Below are positions 9,923 through 18,539 of a stretch of 54,175 nucleotides of DNA, piece after piece. The notes under the pieces were generated by a model, which did not search any database, was not told the DNA's origin, and worked only from the letters and a program-made list of their open reading frames with translations. The translations under genes and the position numbers were made by a program. Numbering within the stretch: the first letter of the stretch is position 1; every line of letters begins with the position of its first letter. The DNA comes from an uncultured Pelagibacteraceae bacterium (lineage in GTDB: Bacteria > Pseudomonadota > Alphaproteobacteria > Pelagibacterales > Pelagibacteraceae): contig CACJFS010000008.1 in assembly GCA_902592715.1 (NCBI GenBank), positions 1-54,175 on the forward strand, written 5' to 3'.

Positions 9923-10920
9923 TTAAAGCTTCTTACGATTTTTATCAAGTTTTCAACCATTTCAATTTTAGTTTCTGGTAGAATTCCATGTCCTAAATTA
10001 AATATGTATGGATGATCCTTAAAAATATGGAGATATCTCTCAACTTCTTTCTTAAGAGTTTCTTTATCACTCAATAATATTTTGGGGTCAAGCCCTCCTT
10101 GGATTGGAATTTTTATTTCTTTTACTATTTTCTTTAGGTCAACATCGTAATCTATGTTTACAGCGTCAGGTTTAACGATTTCACAAAAATTTTTATAATC
10201 TTTAATACCTCTGGGAAAACAAATAACGGGTACACCTAATTTTTTTACATACTCTACGATATTAAGAGTAGGTATATAAATGTATTCTGGAAATTTACTT
10301 TCTAATAAGCCAGCCCAACTATCAAAAATTTGAATAACTTGAGCTCCAGCTTCAACTTGGTTTTTTATATGAAGTTTTAAAAATTTCTCTATTATTCCTA
10401 GCAATCTATTAATTAAAAATTCGTCTTTAAAAAAATCACCCGATAAACCATTTTTAGGAGAAGATTTATTAATCATGTAAACTAGTATTGTCCAAGGAGC
10501 TCCAACAAATCCAATCATGTCTCTATTCTTCATTAAAGGATCTGTTGCTGTTTTTGCGATTGCCTTATAGACTTTATAAACCTTTTCAGTAAAATTTATT
10601 TCATCAACATTTTTTATTTTTTCTAAGTTTATATCTCCCAGTTTAGGTCCAAAATTTTTTTCAAATTCTACTCCTTGACCAAGTCCATAAGGTAACATTA
10701 AAATATCTGAAAATATTACAGCTCCATCAAATCCGAACCTTTTAATAGGTTGTAGAGTAATCTCAGATGCTAAATCAATATTTAGGCAAAGTTTTATAAA
10801 GTCTTGGTTTTCTTTTCTAATTTCTCTAAATTCCGGCAGATATCTTCCTGCTTGTCTCATCAACCATATAGGATTAGATCTGGTATCTTTATTTTTAATA
10901 CATTTAGTTATGGGACCCAT
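9919..10920 (-). CDS. hemE: uroporphyrinogen decarboxylase
   Basis: HemE removes four carboxyl groups from uroporphyrinogen III to give coproporphyrinogen III. The 333-residue protein has the N-terminal RSNPIWLMRQAGRYLPEFR signature with the substrate-binding arginines, AVIFSDILMLPYGLG with the catalytic aspartate, GFVGAPWTILVYM, and QIFDSWAGLL. The C-terminal FNLGHGILPET motif is intact. It is the first gene left of the presumed replication origin, the position hemE holds in Caulobacter and Rickettsia. Confidence 0.97.
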   Translation of the reverse strand: MGPITKCIKNKDTRSNPIWLMRQAGRYLPEFREIRKENQDFIKLCLNIDLASEITLQPIKRFGFDGAVIFSDILMLPYGLGQGVEFEKNFGPKLGDINLEKIKNVDEINFTEKVYKVYKAIAKTATDPLMKNRDMIGFVGAPWTILVYMINKSSPKNGLSGDFFKDEFLINRLLGIIEKFLKLHIKNQVEAGAQVIQIFDSWAGLLESKFPEYIYIPTLNIVEYVKKLGVPVICFPRGIKDYKNFCEIVKPDAVNIDYDVDLKKIVKEIKIPIQGGLDPKILLSDKETLKKEVERYLHIFKDHPYIFNLGHGILPETKIEMVENLIKIVRSFK

Positions 10921-10961
10921 ATAAATAGATATATATTATTTATTGTATTAGTATTATGTAT

Positions 10962-10970
10962 TGTGAATAA
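10962..10970 (-). promoter_or_regulatory. DnaA box, perfect consensus
   Basis: On the minus strand this reads TTATTCACA, an exact match to TTATNCACA. It lies 42 bp from the hemE start inside the presumed origin. A single nine-base match in AT-rich DNA is weak alone; the location gives it weight. Confidence 0.6.
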
Positions 10971-10997
10971 CGTAAATTAGTCAATTACCACACTTGT

Positions 10998-11012
10998 TTA
11001 ACTATTTATTAA
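10998..11012. promoter_or_regulatory. CtrA-type motif TTAA-N7-TTAA
   Basis: TTAA at 10998-11001 is followed by seven bases and TTAA at 11009-11012, then C. This is the full CtrA half-site pair known from the Caulobacter origin and cell-cycle promoters. TTAA is common in such AT-rich DNA, so chance is a real alternative, and it cannot be seen here whether the organism encodes CtrA. Confidence 0.4.
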
Positions 11013-11204
11013 CAATCTGGATCTAAAATTAGTCACATATTTAAGGCATTAATTAAGGTTTCTCATATTTTATGTATATTATGTATAACTTTGTTAACAT
11101 TTTATAATTCAGTTAATTAAATGGAAAAAAAACTAACTTTAAATACTCAGAGAGATAAATCTGCATTTTTCTTATTTTATTTATAGATTATAAACACTTT
11201 ATAC

Positions 11205-12032
11205 ATGAGAAACTTATACCAAATATACTTAATATCAGACTCGACCGGTGAAACTCTAGATAGAATTTTTTTAGCATTAAAAGCGCAATTTCCTAATTTC
11301 GAATACGAGACAAACCATTTCTCTTTTACTCGTACTGAGAGTCAAACTCTTAGTATTCTAAAACAGGCAAAAGAAGATAAAAACTCAATCATTTTATATA
11401 CAATTGTTAACAGCAAATTAGCAAAATATCTTACAGAAAAATCCTACGAGAGAAATATACCTTGTTTTGGAGTTCTTGGAGACCTAATTTTAAATTTTTC
11501 AAAAGTCTTAAATCAAAAAGCTTCCCACCAACCAAGTGGACAACATATTTTGAATGAAGAATATTACGACAGGATTGAGGCTATTCAATTCACTATGAAC
11601 CATGATGACGGGAATCAAACAGATGATATAGAAAAATCAGATATAATTCTCTTAGGTGTTAGTAGAACAAGCAAGACACCAACATCGATTTACCTTGCAA
11701 ATAGAGGTTTTAAAACTTCAAATATCCCCCTCGTAGATAAAAATTCAATACCACCCAAGGTTAAAGAAAAAAAATTCACTCCATGTGTTGTTGGTTTAGT
11801 AACAGAGGCTGAAAGACTATATGATTTAAGAAAAAATAGATTAACTTCATTGAAAGAGGATCAAAATAGCGAATACATTAATATTGATAAAATTAAAGAT
11901 GAATTAATAAATGCTAGAAAAATATTTAAAGAAAATAACTGGCCCACTATAGACGTAACAAGGAAATCAGTTGAAGAGACAGCTGCATCAGTAATTAAAA
12001 TTTATGAGATAAAAAATAAAAAAAATGCTTAA
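11205..12032 (+). CDS. ppsR: pyruvate,phosphate dikinase regulatory protein (PPDK kinase/phosphorylase)
   Basis: This DUF299-family enzyme reversibly phosphorylates and dephosphorylates the catalytic-loop threonine of pyruvate,phosphate dikinase (or PEP synthase), using ADP or inorganic phosphate. The 275-residue protein begins with IYLISDSTGETLDRI and has the P-loop-like GVSRTSKTPTSIYLANRG at about residues 151-168. Also typical is HQPSGQHILNEEYYDRIEAIQF. It is the first gene right of the presumed origin and overlaps maf by eight bases. Its target gene is not in the window, so PPDK versus PEP synthase cannot be decided. Confidence 0.92.
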   Translation: MRNLYQIYLISDSTGETLDRIFLALKAQFPNFEYETNHFSFTRTESQTLSILKQAKEDKNSIILYTIVNSKLAKYLTEKSYERNIPCFGVLGDLILNFSKVLNQKASHQPSGQHILNEEYYDRIEAIQFTMNHDDGNQTDDIEKSDIILLGVSRTSKTPTSIYLANRGFKTSNIPLVDKNSIPPKVKEKKFTPCVVGLVTEAERLYDLRKNRLTSLKEDQNSEYINIDKIKDELINARKIFKENNWPTIDVTRKSVEETAASVIKIYEIKNKKNA

Positions 12033-12609
12033 CATTATTTTAGCATCAAAAAGTAAGGTTAGAAAAGAGATACTTGATAGTCACAATATTAGTTGCAATG
12101 TTGAAATTTCAAATGTAGATGAAGAACCAATCAAAGAAAATCTATTGAAAGAAGGGGTTTCACCAGAAATTATTTCCAAAAATCTTGCTGAGCTAAAAGC
12201 AAATAAAGTAAGTCAAAAAGTGAACAATACTCTAGTTTTAGGAGCAGATAGTGTTATTGATTTATCTGGTGAGTTAATATCAAAACCCGAAAGTAGAGAT
12301 GAAGCTCTTAACATTTTAAAAAAACTTAATGGAAAAAAACATTCTTTAATAAGTTCGGTTTGCATATCTAAAAATGGTTCAATGATATGGAATTACACCG
12401 ATAAAGCACATTTAACAATGAAGAATTTTTCTGAAGATAAATTATTAGAATATCTAGGTAAAATAAGTGATGAGGATTTATATTCATATAATGTTTACCA
12501 AATAGAGGGTGAGGGAAGAACCTTATTTTCAGATATTGATGGTGATGAAGATACAATAATGGGACTTCCAATAAAAAAAATTAAGGAATATTTAGAACTT
12601 CAAAAATGA
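12025..12609 (+). CDS. maf: Maf-family nucleotide pyrophosphatase
   Basis: Maf proteins hydrolyse non-canonical or modified nucleoside triphosphates. The 194-residue protein starts with the family motif ILASKSKVRKEIL, has VDEEPIKE, the catalytic GADSVIDLSGELISKP, and the C-terminal YQIEGEGRTLFSDIDGDEDTIMGLP. This YxxEG pattern fits the Maf-1 type. It overlaps both neighbours by a few bases, in the conserved run PPDK regulator-maf-aroE-coaE-dnaQ to the right of the origin. Confidence 0.92.
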   Translation: MLNIILASKSKVRKEILDSHNISCNVEISNVDEEPIKENLLKEGVSPEIISKNLAELKANKVSQKVNNTLVLGADSVIDLSGELISKPESRDEALNILKKLNGKKHSLISSVCISKNGSMIWNYTDKAHLTMKNFSEDKLLEYLGKISDEDLYSYNVYQIEGEGRTLFSDIDGDEDTIMGLPIKKIKEYLELQK

Positions 12610-13400
12610 AAAAGTTTTTAGTAATAGGCAACCCAATCGAACATTCTTTGTCCCCAAAGCTTCATAATTATTGGATCAAATCAAATAATTTGGATGGAAT
12701 TTATGGCAAATTAGAAGCAAATGAGAGAGATTTGCCTGAATTGTGTAAATTGATCAAAAAGGGAGACTTAGAGGGTTTGAATGTTACTGTTCCATTTAAA
12801 AAAACAATATTACCTTTTTTAGATATTTTAAGTGGTAATGCATTAAGGACACAATCAGTAAATACTATTTCATTGGATAAGGGTAATTTAATTGGAAATA
12901 ATACTGATATAGATGGATTTGAATTAAGTATAAAAAAAATAAATTACGATGTTAATGGTAAAACGATACTTATATTAGGAGCAGGCGGAGTTGTTCCTTC
13001 AATTATTTGTGCATTACAAAGGATGAATGCATCAAAAATATTTTTAAGTAATAGAACTAAAAAAAAAGCTGACCATTTAAAAGAGTTGTTCAAAGAAATA
13101 GATATTGTGGAATGGGGTAGTTTGCCAGAGTTTGATATGATTATAAATGCTACTACTTTAGGTCTAAAAAAGAATGATAAATTTGGTTTAGATTTTTCTC
13201 AGCATGGTAAAAATAAGCTTTTCTATGATGTTATTTACACTCCTTTTTCAACTGAATTCTCAGAAGCAGGGAATTCCCAAGATAACCTAAATGAAAATGG
13301 TTTTAATATGTTTCTATTTCAAGCTCAAAAAGCTTTTAATATTTGGCATCATGTTGAACCAGAAATTAATCAAGAATTAATTACATTTTTAAAAAATTAA
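12606..13400 (+). CDS. aroE: shikimate dehydrogenase
   Basis: AroE reduces 3-dehydroshikimate to shikimate with NADPH in aromatic amino acid synthesis. The 264-residue protein opens VIGNPIEHSLSPKLHN, has the catalytic lysine in NVTVPFKK and aspartate in NNTDIDGF, the dinucleotide loop LGAGGVVPSII, and NRTKKKA, whose NRT pattern fits NADP preference. Near the C-terminus FLFQAQKAFNIWH matches the family. Its ATG overlaps the maf stop (ATGA). Confidence 0.95.
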   Translation: MKKFLVIGNPIEHSLSPKLHNYWIKSNNLDGIYGKLEANERDLPELCKLIKKGDLEGLNVTVPFKKTILPFLDILSGNALRTQSVNTISLDKGNLIGNNTDIDGFELSIKKINYDVNGKTILILGAGGVVPSIICALQRMNASKIFLSNRTKKKADHLKELFKEIDIVEWGSLPEFDMIINATTLGLKKNDKFGLDFSQHGKNKLFYDVIYTPFSTEFSEAGNSQDNLNENGFNMFLFQAQKAFNIWHHVEPEINQELITFLKN

Positions 13401-13423
13401 AATTGTGAGATAAAATATTAAAG

Positions 13424-14017
13424 ATGATTAGAGTTGCAATAATTGGTGGTATAGGTTCTGGAAAATCTTTCATTTCAAAACTTTTTGGATACCCAGTATT
13501 TAATGCAGATAATGAGGTAAAATATATTTATAAAAAAAATAAACTTTGCTTCAAGAAATTAAAAAAAAAATTACCAAAATTTATTAAAACTTTTCCTATT
13601 AAAAAAAACGAGCTTATATCAGCCATTAGTTCAAATAAAAAAAATCTTAAATTAATATCCTCAATTGTTCACCCATTAGTAAGGGACAGAATGAAAAAAT
13701 TTATAATTAAAAATAAAAAGAAAAAAATGATTATTTTTGATATTCCTTTATTAATTGAAAACAAACTAAACCAAAAAAAAGATATTATAATTTTTATTCA
13801 ATCTAAACATTCTAAGGTCTTAGCTAGATTAAAAAAAAGACCTAATTTCAATAAAAAATTAATTAAGAATCTCAAAGAAAATCAGGTTATGTTGTCTAGA
13901 AAGAGAAAATTAGCTAATTATGTAATTAATAATAATTTATCAGTTAATATAATAAAAAAAGAAATTAAATTAATAAAAAAAAAAATTTTAAATGAAAGAA
14001 ATAGTTCTAGATACTGA
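13424..14017 (+). CDS. coaE: dephospho-CoA kinase
   Basis: CoaE phosphorylates the 3'-hydroxyl of dephospho-CoA, the last step of coenzyme A synthesis. The 197-residue protein has the P-loop GGIGSGKSFIS at the N-terminus, FNADNEVKYIY (family DAD-like segment), IVHPLVR and IIFDIPLLIE. The protein is extremely rich in lysine, isoleucine and asparagine, with long A runs in its DNA, especially in the C-terminal half. Its last 26 bases overlap the start of dnaQ in another frame. The position between aroE and dnaQ is conserved and supports the call. Confidence 0.9.
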   Translation: MIRVAIIGGIGSGKSFISKLFGYPVFNADNEVKYIYKKNKLCFKKLKKKLPKFIKTFPIKKNELISAISSNKKNLKLISSIVHPLVRDRMKKFIIKNKKKKMIIFDIPLLIENKLNQKKDIIIFIQSKHSKVLARLKKRPNFNKKLIKNLKENQVMLSRKRKLANYVINNNLSVNIIKKEIKLIKKKILNERNSSRY

Positions 14018-14657
14018 AACAACAGGTTTATCTGTAAAAGATGGTCATCGAATAGTAGAAATTGGATGTATAGAACTTGATAACTTAGTACCTACAAAAA
14101 ATATATTTCATTTTTATTTAAATCCTGAAAGAAAAGTATCTGAGAAAGCATTTGAAGTTCATGGATACTCCGACGAATTTTTATCAACAAAGCAAAAATT
14201 TGATGAAATTGCTGACAGTTTTTTAGATTTTATCAAAGATAAAAAAATCATTATTCATAACGCAGAGTTTGACATTGGTCATTTAAATAATGAATTATCT
14301 TTGGTAGGAAAGAAAAAAATTAATACTTCAAATGTTATTGATACATTAGAACTCGCACGGAATAAATTCCCAGGATCTAGTATTAGCCTAGATGCCTTAT
14401 GCAAAAGATTTAGAATTGACAATTCTAAAAGAGAAAAACACACAGCCTTGATAGACTGTGATTTGCTTGCAAAAGTTTATATAAACTTAATTGATCAAAA
14501 AGAGCCTACTTTAAATCTAGCCGAAAATAATGAAGATAAAGTTTCCTTAAGTCAAGGTGGATTAGATTATTATAAAAAAGTTATTTTACCTTCTGAAAAA
14601 GAATTATTTGATCACAATACTTTTTTAAAAAAAAATTTAAAAAAAAACTATTTTTAA
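13992..14657 (+). CDS. dnaQ: DNA polymerase III epsilon subunit (3'-5' proofreading exonuclease)
   Basis: DnaQ proofreads for the replicative polymerase. The 221-residue protein has the DEDDh exonuclease motifs in order: ExoI VLDTETTGL (D7, E9), ExoII HNAEFDIGHL (D94) and ExoIII HTALIDCDLLAKVY (H150, D155). The C-terminal tail, which binds the alpha subunit, is about 50 residues. The ATG at 13992 lies within coaE, a 26-base overlap; it is the natural start because Met-1 is six residues before the catalytic Asp. Its stop codon shares TTAA with that of convergent secB. Confidence 0.95.
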   Translation: MKEIVLDTETTGLSVKDGHRIVEIGCIELDNLVPTKNIFHFYLNPERKVSEKAFEVHGYSDEFLSTKQKFDEIADSFLDFIKDKKIIIHNAEFDIGHLNNELSLVGKKKINTSNVIDTLELARNKFPGSSISLDALCKRFRIDNSKREKHTALIDCDLLAKVYINLIDQKEPTLNLAENNEDKVSLSQGGLDYYKKVILPSEKELFDHNTFLKKNLKKNYF

Positions 14658-15085
14658 TTTAGTCTTGCTTTATACAATTCTTCAAAATCAATTTGTTTTC
14701 CAAATTTTAAATCGGGTAGACCGGAGTTTCTAAGAATAGTTAAAAATTTTTTTTCTAATTCTGGATAAATATCTGTTTGTAAGTCACATAAAACAATTTT
14801 TTCTAGCTCACTTTTTTTGATATTTAAGTCCAATATATCAATTACAGTTGCATATTTTATTTGAAAAAAACCTGTTTCCTTTTTTTTATTTGGGTTGGCG
14901 TAGCTTAGAGTAGTTAGAACTTCTATCATTTTTTTTTTTAGAGGTTTAGAATTAATGTCAACTTTCACTTGAAACTCTGGAATTGTATTCCTAATTGTGA
15001 GAAGGCTTTCTGGACTAGGTATTTCAACTGATAAATCTTGAATATAACTTACAATTATTTTGTATTTATTTTCCATCTTTATCAT
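14654..15085 (-). CDS. secB: protein-export chaperone SecB
   Basis: SecB holds secretory preproteins unfolded and hands them to SecA. The 143-residue protein contains IQDLSVEIPSPES, VDINSKPLKKKMIEVLTTLSYANP, FFQIKYATVIDI and the C-terminal PDLKFGKQIDFEELYKARL, all matching SecB. It is at the short end of the family and its C-terminal tail lacks the acidic/glycine extension of enterobacterial SecB. The start overlaps fxsA by 20 bases; an ATG three codons in (15076) is an alternative. It is usual in alphaproteobacteria next to dnaQ and fxsA. Confidence 0.9.
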   Translation of the reverse strand: MIKMENKYKIIVSYIQDLSVEIPSPESLLTIRNTIPEFQVKVDINSKPLKKKMIEVLTTLSYANPNKKKETGFFQIKYATVIDILDLNIKKSELEKIVLCDLQTDIYPELEKKFLTILRNSGLPDLKFGKQIDFEELYKARLN

Positions 15086-15494
15086 CTATATCTTCAAATT
15101 CGCCTTCAATGTAATTTTTGTTTTTATCATTACTTTTATTCTTTGATGAATGTTTCTTAGAATACTTGCTTAAAATTAATTTTCTTGTAACTGGGAAGAC
15201 CAATAGAATACCTATTATGTCGGTTGCAAATCCTGGTAATATTAATAATAGAGCCGCAAATGCGATTGCTGCTCCAGAAACTATCTCATAGAAAGGAATT
15301 TCATTCTTGACTAACTGAGACATCCCTGAACGCAATGTGTTAAAACCTTCATATCTGGCGTACCAAATACCCACAACTGCTGTTGTTAGTATTAGTAAAA
15401 CAGTGTTTAAGGCTCCAATTTGCGACCCTACTTTTATAAATAAGTAGATTTCAACAAGAGGTATCCCTAAAACAAGAATTATTACTGTGTTCAT
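15066..15494 (-). CDS. fxsA: FxsA-family membrane protein
   Basis: FxsA is a small cytoplasmic-membrane protein, named for suppression of F exclusion of phage T7 in E. coli; its general role is unclear. The 142-residue protein shows the family pattern: IPLVEIYLFIKVGSQIGALNTVLLILTTAVVGIWYARYEG at the N-terminus (two membrane segments), then a second hydrophobic pair containing LLILPGFATDIIGILLVFP. The tail is charged and lysine-rich. It is encoded upstream of secB and diverges from the Tim44-like gene. Confidence 0.88.
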   Translation of the reverse strand: MNTVIILVLGIPLVEIYLFIKVGSQIGALNTVLLILTTAVVGIWYARYEGFNTLRSGMSQLVKNEIPFYEIVSGAAIAFAALLLILPGFATDIIGILLVFPVTRKLILSKYSKKHSSKNKSNDKNKNYIEGEFEDIDDKDGK

Positions 15495-15552
15495 TTGTCT
15501 ATAATGTAAATTGCAGGTTGAAATTAATCAACATAGTAAATATTATTAATAT

Positions 15553-16140
15553 ATGAGTTATAGCTTCGAGTACATCGATATAATATTACTAGCAATGATA
15601 GCTGGATTTATTTTTCTAAGATTAAGAGGAATTTTGGGAAAAAAAACAGGTTTTGAGGAAAATATTAATTCAAGTTTCCCTCATGAGGTCCAAGAAACAA
15701 AAAGCTCTCCTATTTTAAATGCTGATACATTTGATGAAACTGCAAAGAAAGATTTTCTAAATGGTGCTAAGATTGCATATGAAAGTGTAATAACTAGTTT
15801 CTCTAAGGAAGATCTTAAATCAATAAAAAACCTCTTGGCAAAAAACGTATATGATCAGTTTGATGAGGCTATAAAAGATAAAAAAGCTAGAAATGTTACT
15901 TCTGATACAACATTTATTGGTATTAATTCTGCAGTAATCAAAGACCATAGTCAAAACAAAAATATGCTTGAAGTAAGTGTAGAATTTGTAAGTGAAATTA
16001 TATCTTGCATTAAAGATAAAGATAATAAAGTTGTCTCTGGAGACGCTCAAAAAGTTAAAAAAGTATTAGATACTTGGAAATTTACCAAAGATAGTACTTC
16101 AAAAAATCCTAATTGGTTAATAGTTGATACCCAGGCTTAG
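15553..16140 (+). CDS. Tim44/TimA-domain membrane-anchored protein
   Basis: The 195-residue protein has one N-terminal membrane segment (YIDIILLAMIAGFIFLRLRGILGKKTGFEE) and a C-terminal Tim44-like domain, seen in DFLNGAKIAYESVITSFSKEDLKSIKNLLAKNVYDQF and the closing DTWKFTKDSTSKNPNWLIVDTQA. Bacterial relatives (TimA) are thought to work in inner-membrane protein handling and are the presumed ancestors of mitochondrial Tim44. Alphaproteobacteria usually carry this gene next to fxsA/secB on one side and mltA-smr on the other; here smr follows directly and no mltA is present. Confidence 0.85.
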   Translation: MSYSFEYIDIILLAMIAGFIFLRLRGILGKKTGFEENINSSFPHEVQETKSSPILNADTFDETAKKDFLNGAKIAYESVITSFSKEDLKSIKNLLAKNVYDQFDEAIKDKKARNVTSDTTFIGINSAVIKDHSQNKNMLEVSVEFVSEIISCIKDKDNKVVSGDAQKVKKVLDTWKFTKDSTSKNPNWLIVDTQA

Positions 16141-16557
16141 TTGATAAAAAAAATATCAGATAAAGATAAACAAGACTGGCAAGATTTCTTAAATAGTACA
16201 GATAGATTAGAAAATAAAGACCAAAAAATTTCTTCAAAACCTAATAGATATATTAAAAAATCAATTGATTTACATGGCTATACTTTGGAAGAAGCAAATC
16301 AAAAAATGAATTCTTACATAGAGGAATGTTTCATTCTAGGTGTTAACAAAATAAATGTAATTACTGGCAAAGGTTTAAGATCAAAAAATTTAAATGATCC
16401 ATATCAATCTAATAATTTAAGTATATTAAAACACTCAGTACCTAATTTTATTAAACGAAACAATCAATTAATGAGTAAAATCATAAGTATTGATTTTGAG
16501 GCTGTTGAAAATCCATCTGTTGGAAATTTTGATATTTTTTTAAAAAAAAAAAAATAA
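16141..16557 (+). CDS. Smr-domain protein
   Basis: The 138-residue protein carries an Smr domain, a small fold with nuclease or nucleic-acid-binding activity related to the MutS2 C-terminus. The hallmark DLHGYTLEEANQKM is at about residues 43-56, and ITGKGLRSKN is the second conserved loop, where many members read HGKG. The predicted start is TTG directly after the stop of the Tim44-like gene; no nearby ATG covers the domain, so TTG is accepted. Convergent with hslU, three bases apart. Confidence 0.85.
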   Translation: MIKKISDKDKQDWQDFLNSTDRLENKDQKISSKPNRYIKKSIDLHGYTLEEANQKMNSYIEECFILGVNKINVITGKGLRSKNLNDPYQSNNLSILKHSVPNFIKRNNQLMSKIISIDFEAVENPSVGNFDIFLKKKK

Positions 16558-16560
16558 GAA

Positions 16561-17931
16561 TTATAAAATAAATTTTGATAAATCTGCGTCTTTAACAAGT
16601 TCACCAATATTTTTCTTAATATACTCCGAGTCTATACTGATTTTTTCACCAGTTCTATCTGTTGCTGTAAAACTTATTTCATCTAAAACTCTTTCAATAA
16701 TAGTATGAAGTCTTCTGGCACCAATATTTTCAACTGTTGTGTTTACTTCACTTGCTATTGTTGCAATGGTGTCAATCCCATCCTCTGTGAATTCTAAATC
16801 AACATTTTCTGTTTTGAGTAGAGCTTTGTACTGTTTGATCAAACTATTATCTGGCTCTTTTAAAATTCGTTTAAAATCCTCACTATTCAATGCATCTAGC
16901 TCGACTCTAATTGGTAATCTTCCTTGAAGCTCAGGTAAAAGATCTGATGGTTTTGCTAACTGAAAAGCTCCTGAAGCTATAAATAATATGTGATCTGTTT
17001 TTATTGGACCATATTTAGTGCTTACTGTTGTTCCCTCAATCAGAGGAAGTAAATCTCTTTGAACTCCCTCCCTTGACACATCTCCACCAACTCTATCAGT
17101 TCTTGCTGAAATTTTATCTATTTCATCTAAAAATACGATACCGTTGTTTTCAGTTGTATTTTTTGCTGATTTAATAATTTTATCTTGTTCAATTAATTTA
17201 TCTGCCTCTTCGTTTAATAGTATTTCATGGGACTCTTTTACTGACATTTTCTTCTTTTTAGCTTTTTGGCCCATAGACTTTCCAAGCATATCTGAAATAT
17301 TAATCATACCGACATTTGCACCTGGCATTCCAGGAATTTCAAATGATGGCATTCCACTATTACTTTCTGTAACAGCTACCTCGATTTCATTATCGTCTAG
17401 ATCACCATCTCTTAATCTTTTCCTAAAACTTTCTCTAGTTGCAACACTTGCTTTATTTCCAACTATTGCATCTAGAACTCTGTCCTCAGCTAGTTTTTGT
17501 GCTTTTGAATGAACTTCTTTTCTTTTTTTCACTTTTTCCATTGCAATAGCAATTTCTAAAAGATCTCTTATAATTTGTTCAACATCTCTCCCAACATAAC
17601 CTACTTCAGTAAATCTTGTTGCTTCAACTTTTACAAATGGTGCCTCAGCTAATTTTGATAGTCTTCTAGATATTTCTGTTTTACCAACACCTGTTGGCCC
17701 CATCATTAAAATATTTTTTGGAAGAACTTCGTCTTTCATATCACCTTCTAAAGCTTGTCTTCTCCATCTATTCCTTAAAGCAATTGCAACAGCCCTTTTT
17801 GCATTATTTTGTCCCACAACAAATCTATCTAATTCAGAAACTATTTCTCTTGGAGTTAATGAATTTTGAATACTATTTTTTTCTTTTTTAACTTTTGTAT
17901 TTGGAAGAGTAGTAACGTTTGATTTTTCCAT
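16561..17931 (-). CDS. hslU: HslU ATPase of the HslUV (ClpYQ) protease
   Basis: HslU is the AAA+ unfoldase that feeds substrates to HslV. Visible features are the N-terminal [34 protein letters not shown], Walker [15 protein letters not shown], pore motif GYVGRD, the inserted I domain, Walker B FLDEIDKI, and the C-terminal [18 protein letters not shown]. The ATG at 17931 lies one base after the hslV stop and gives 456 residues; an upstream TTG at 17946 would overlap hslV and is less likely. It forms an operon with hslV. Confidence 0.96.
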   Translation of the reverse strand: MEKSNVTTLPNTKVKKEKNSIQNSLTPREIVSELDRFVVGQNNAKRAVAIALRNRWRRQALEGDMKDEVLPKNILMMGPTGVGKTEISRRLSKLAEAPFVKVEATRFTEVGYVGRDVEQIIRDLLEIAIAMEKVKKRKEVHSKAQKLAEDRVLDAIVGNKASVATRESFRKRLRDGDLDDNEIEVAVTESNSGMPSFEIPGMPGANVGMINISDMLGKSMGQKAKKKKMSVKESHEILLNEEADKLIEQDKIIKSAKNTTENNGIVFLDEIDKISARTDRVGGDVSREGVQRDLLPLIEGTTVSTKYGPIKTDHILFIASGAFQLAKPSDLLPELQGRLPIRVELDALNSEDFKRILKEPDNSLIKQYKALLKTENVDLEFTEDGIDTIATIASEVNTTVENIGARRLHTIIERVLDEISFTATDRTGEKISIDSEYIKKNIGELVKDADLSKFIL

Positions 17932-17932
17932 A

Positions 17933-18448
17933 TTAAATTTTCTCAATGTTTAAATTATCGTTTGTAAAAACACATATTTCAGATGCAACTTTAATTGCCT
18001 TTTTTGCAATCTCTTCTGCTGATAAATCTGTATCCATTAGAACTTTTGCAGAAGCTAGCGCATAATTTCCTCCAGATCCTATTCCAATAACATCTCCTTC
18101 AGGCTCTAAAACATCTCCAGTTCCTGAAATAATAAAACTATTTTCCTTATCACCAACTGCCATCAAGGCTTCTAATCGTCTCAAATATTTATCTGTTCGC
18201 CAATCCTTAGCTAATTCAACAGCTGCTCTTGCTAGATTTCCAGCATGTTTTTCTAGTTTAGACTCTAATCTTTCAAATAATGTTAAGGCATCTGCGGTAG
18301 ATCCAGCAAATCCTGCAATTACATTTCTTTTCTCAATCTTACGAACTTTGTTTGCAGTTTTCTTAATTACTGTATTACCCATACTAACTTGGCCATCTCC
18401 AGCAACTACTACTTCATTGTTTTTTCTTATTAATACTATTGTTGTCAT
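17933..18448 (-). CDS. hslV: HslV peptidase of the HslUV protease
   Basis: HslV is the proteasome-like threonine peptidase of HslUV. The 171-residue protein starts [24 protein letters not shown]; removal of Met-1 would expose the catalytic Thr-2, which is present. It also has [39 protein letters not shown] and [15 protein letters not shown], all standard. It is upstream of hslU and diverges from the histidine operon across 91 bp. Confidence 0.96.
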   Translation of the reverse strand: MTTIVLIRKNNEVVVAGDGQVSMGNTVIKKTANKVRKIEKRNVIAGFAGSTADALTLFERLESKLEKHAGNLARAAVELAKDWRTDKYLRRLEALMAVGDKENSFIISGTGDVLEPEGDVIGIGSGGNYALASAKVLMDTDLSAEEIAKKAIKVASEICVFTNDNLNIEKI

Positions 18449-18499
18449 GGCATATAGATGGATATTAAATCTTATAGTTCAAGACCAGGGCTAGAATTA

Positions 18500-18528
18500 T
18501 TGCCATAATTGAATAATAGATATATACC
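18500..18528 (+). promoter_or_regulatory. possible sigma-70 promoter of the his operon
   Basis: TTGCCA at 18500-18505 and TATACC at 18523-18528 are separated by 17 bases, 12 bp before the hisB start. The -10 box is imperfect and AT-rich DNA yields such matches easily, so this is tentative. If used, the leader would be very short. Confidence 0.25.
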
Positions 18529-18539
18529 TTTTTCAGATT

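Larger units (their letters stand above)
10921..11204. other. oriC: probable chromosomal replication origin region (oriC)
   Basis: This 284-bp gap is the longest non-coding stretch in the window and separates leftward hemE from rightward PPDK-regulator gene, the same pair that flanks the origin in Caulobacter and Rickettsia. It is very AT-rich. TGTGAATAA at 10962-10970 is the reverse complement of the consensus DnaA box TTATTCACA. One-mismatch boxes occur at 11006-11014, 11029-11037, 11080-11088 (reverse) and 11188-11196. A TTAA-N7-TTAA motif is at 10998-11012. Genes on both sides point away from it, as expected for leading-strand bias. The promoters of both flanking genes must also lie here. 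Confidence 0.75.

Noticed and set aside
11121..11186. A 21-codon ORF (MEKKLTLNTQRDKSAFF...) in the presumed origin gap.
   Set aside because: It is very short, has no ribosome site or recognisable sequence, and lies in DNA better explained as origin and promoter.
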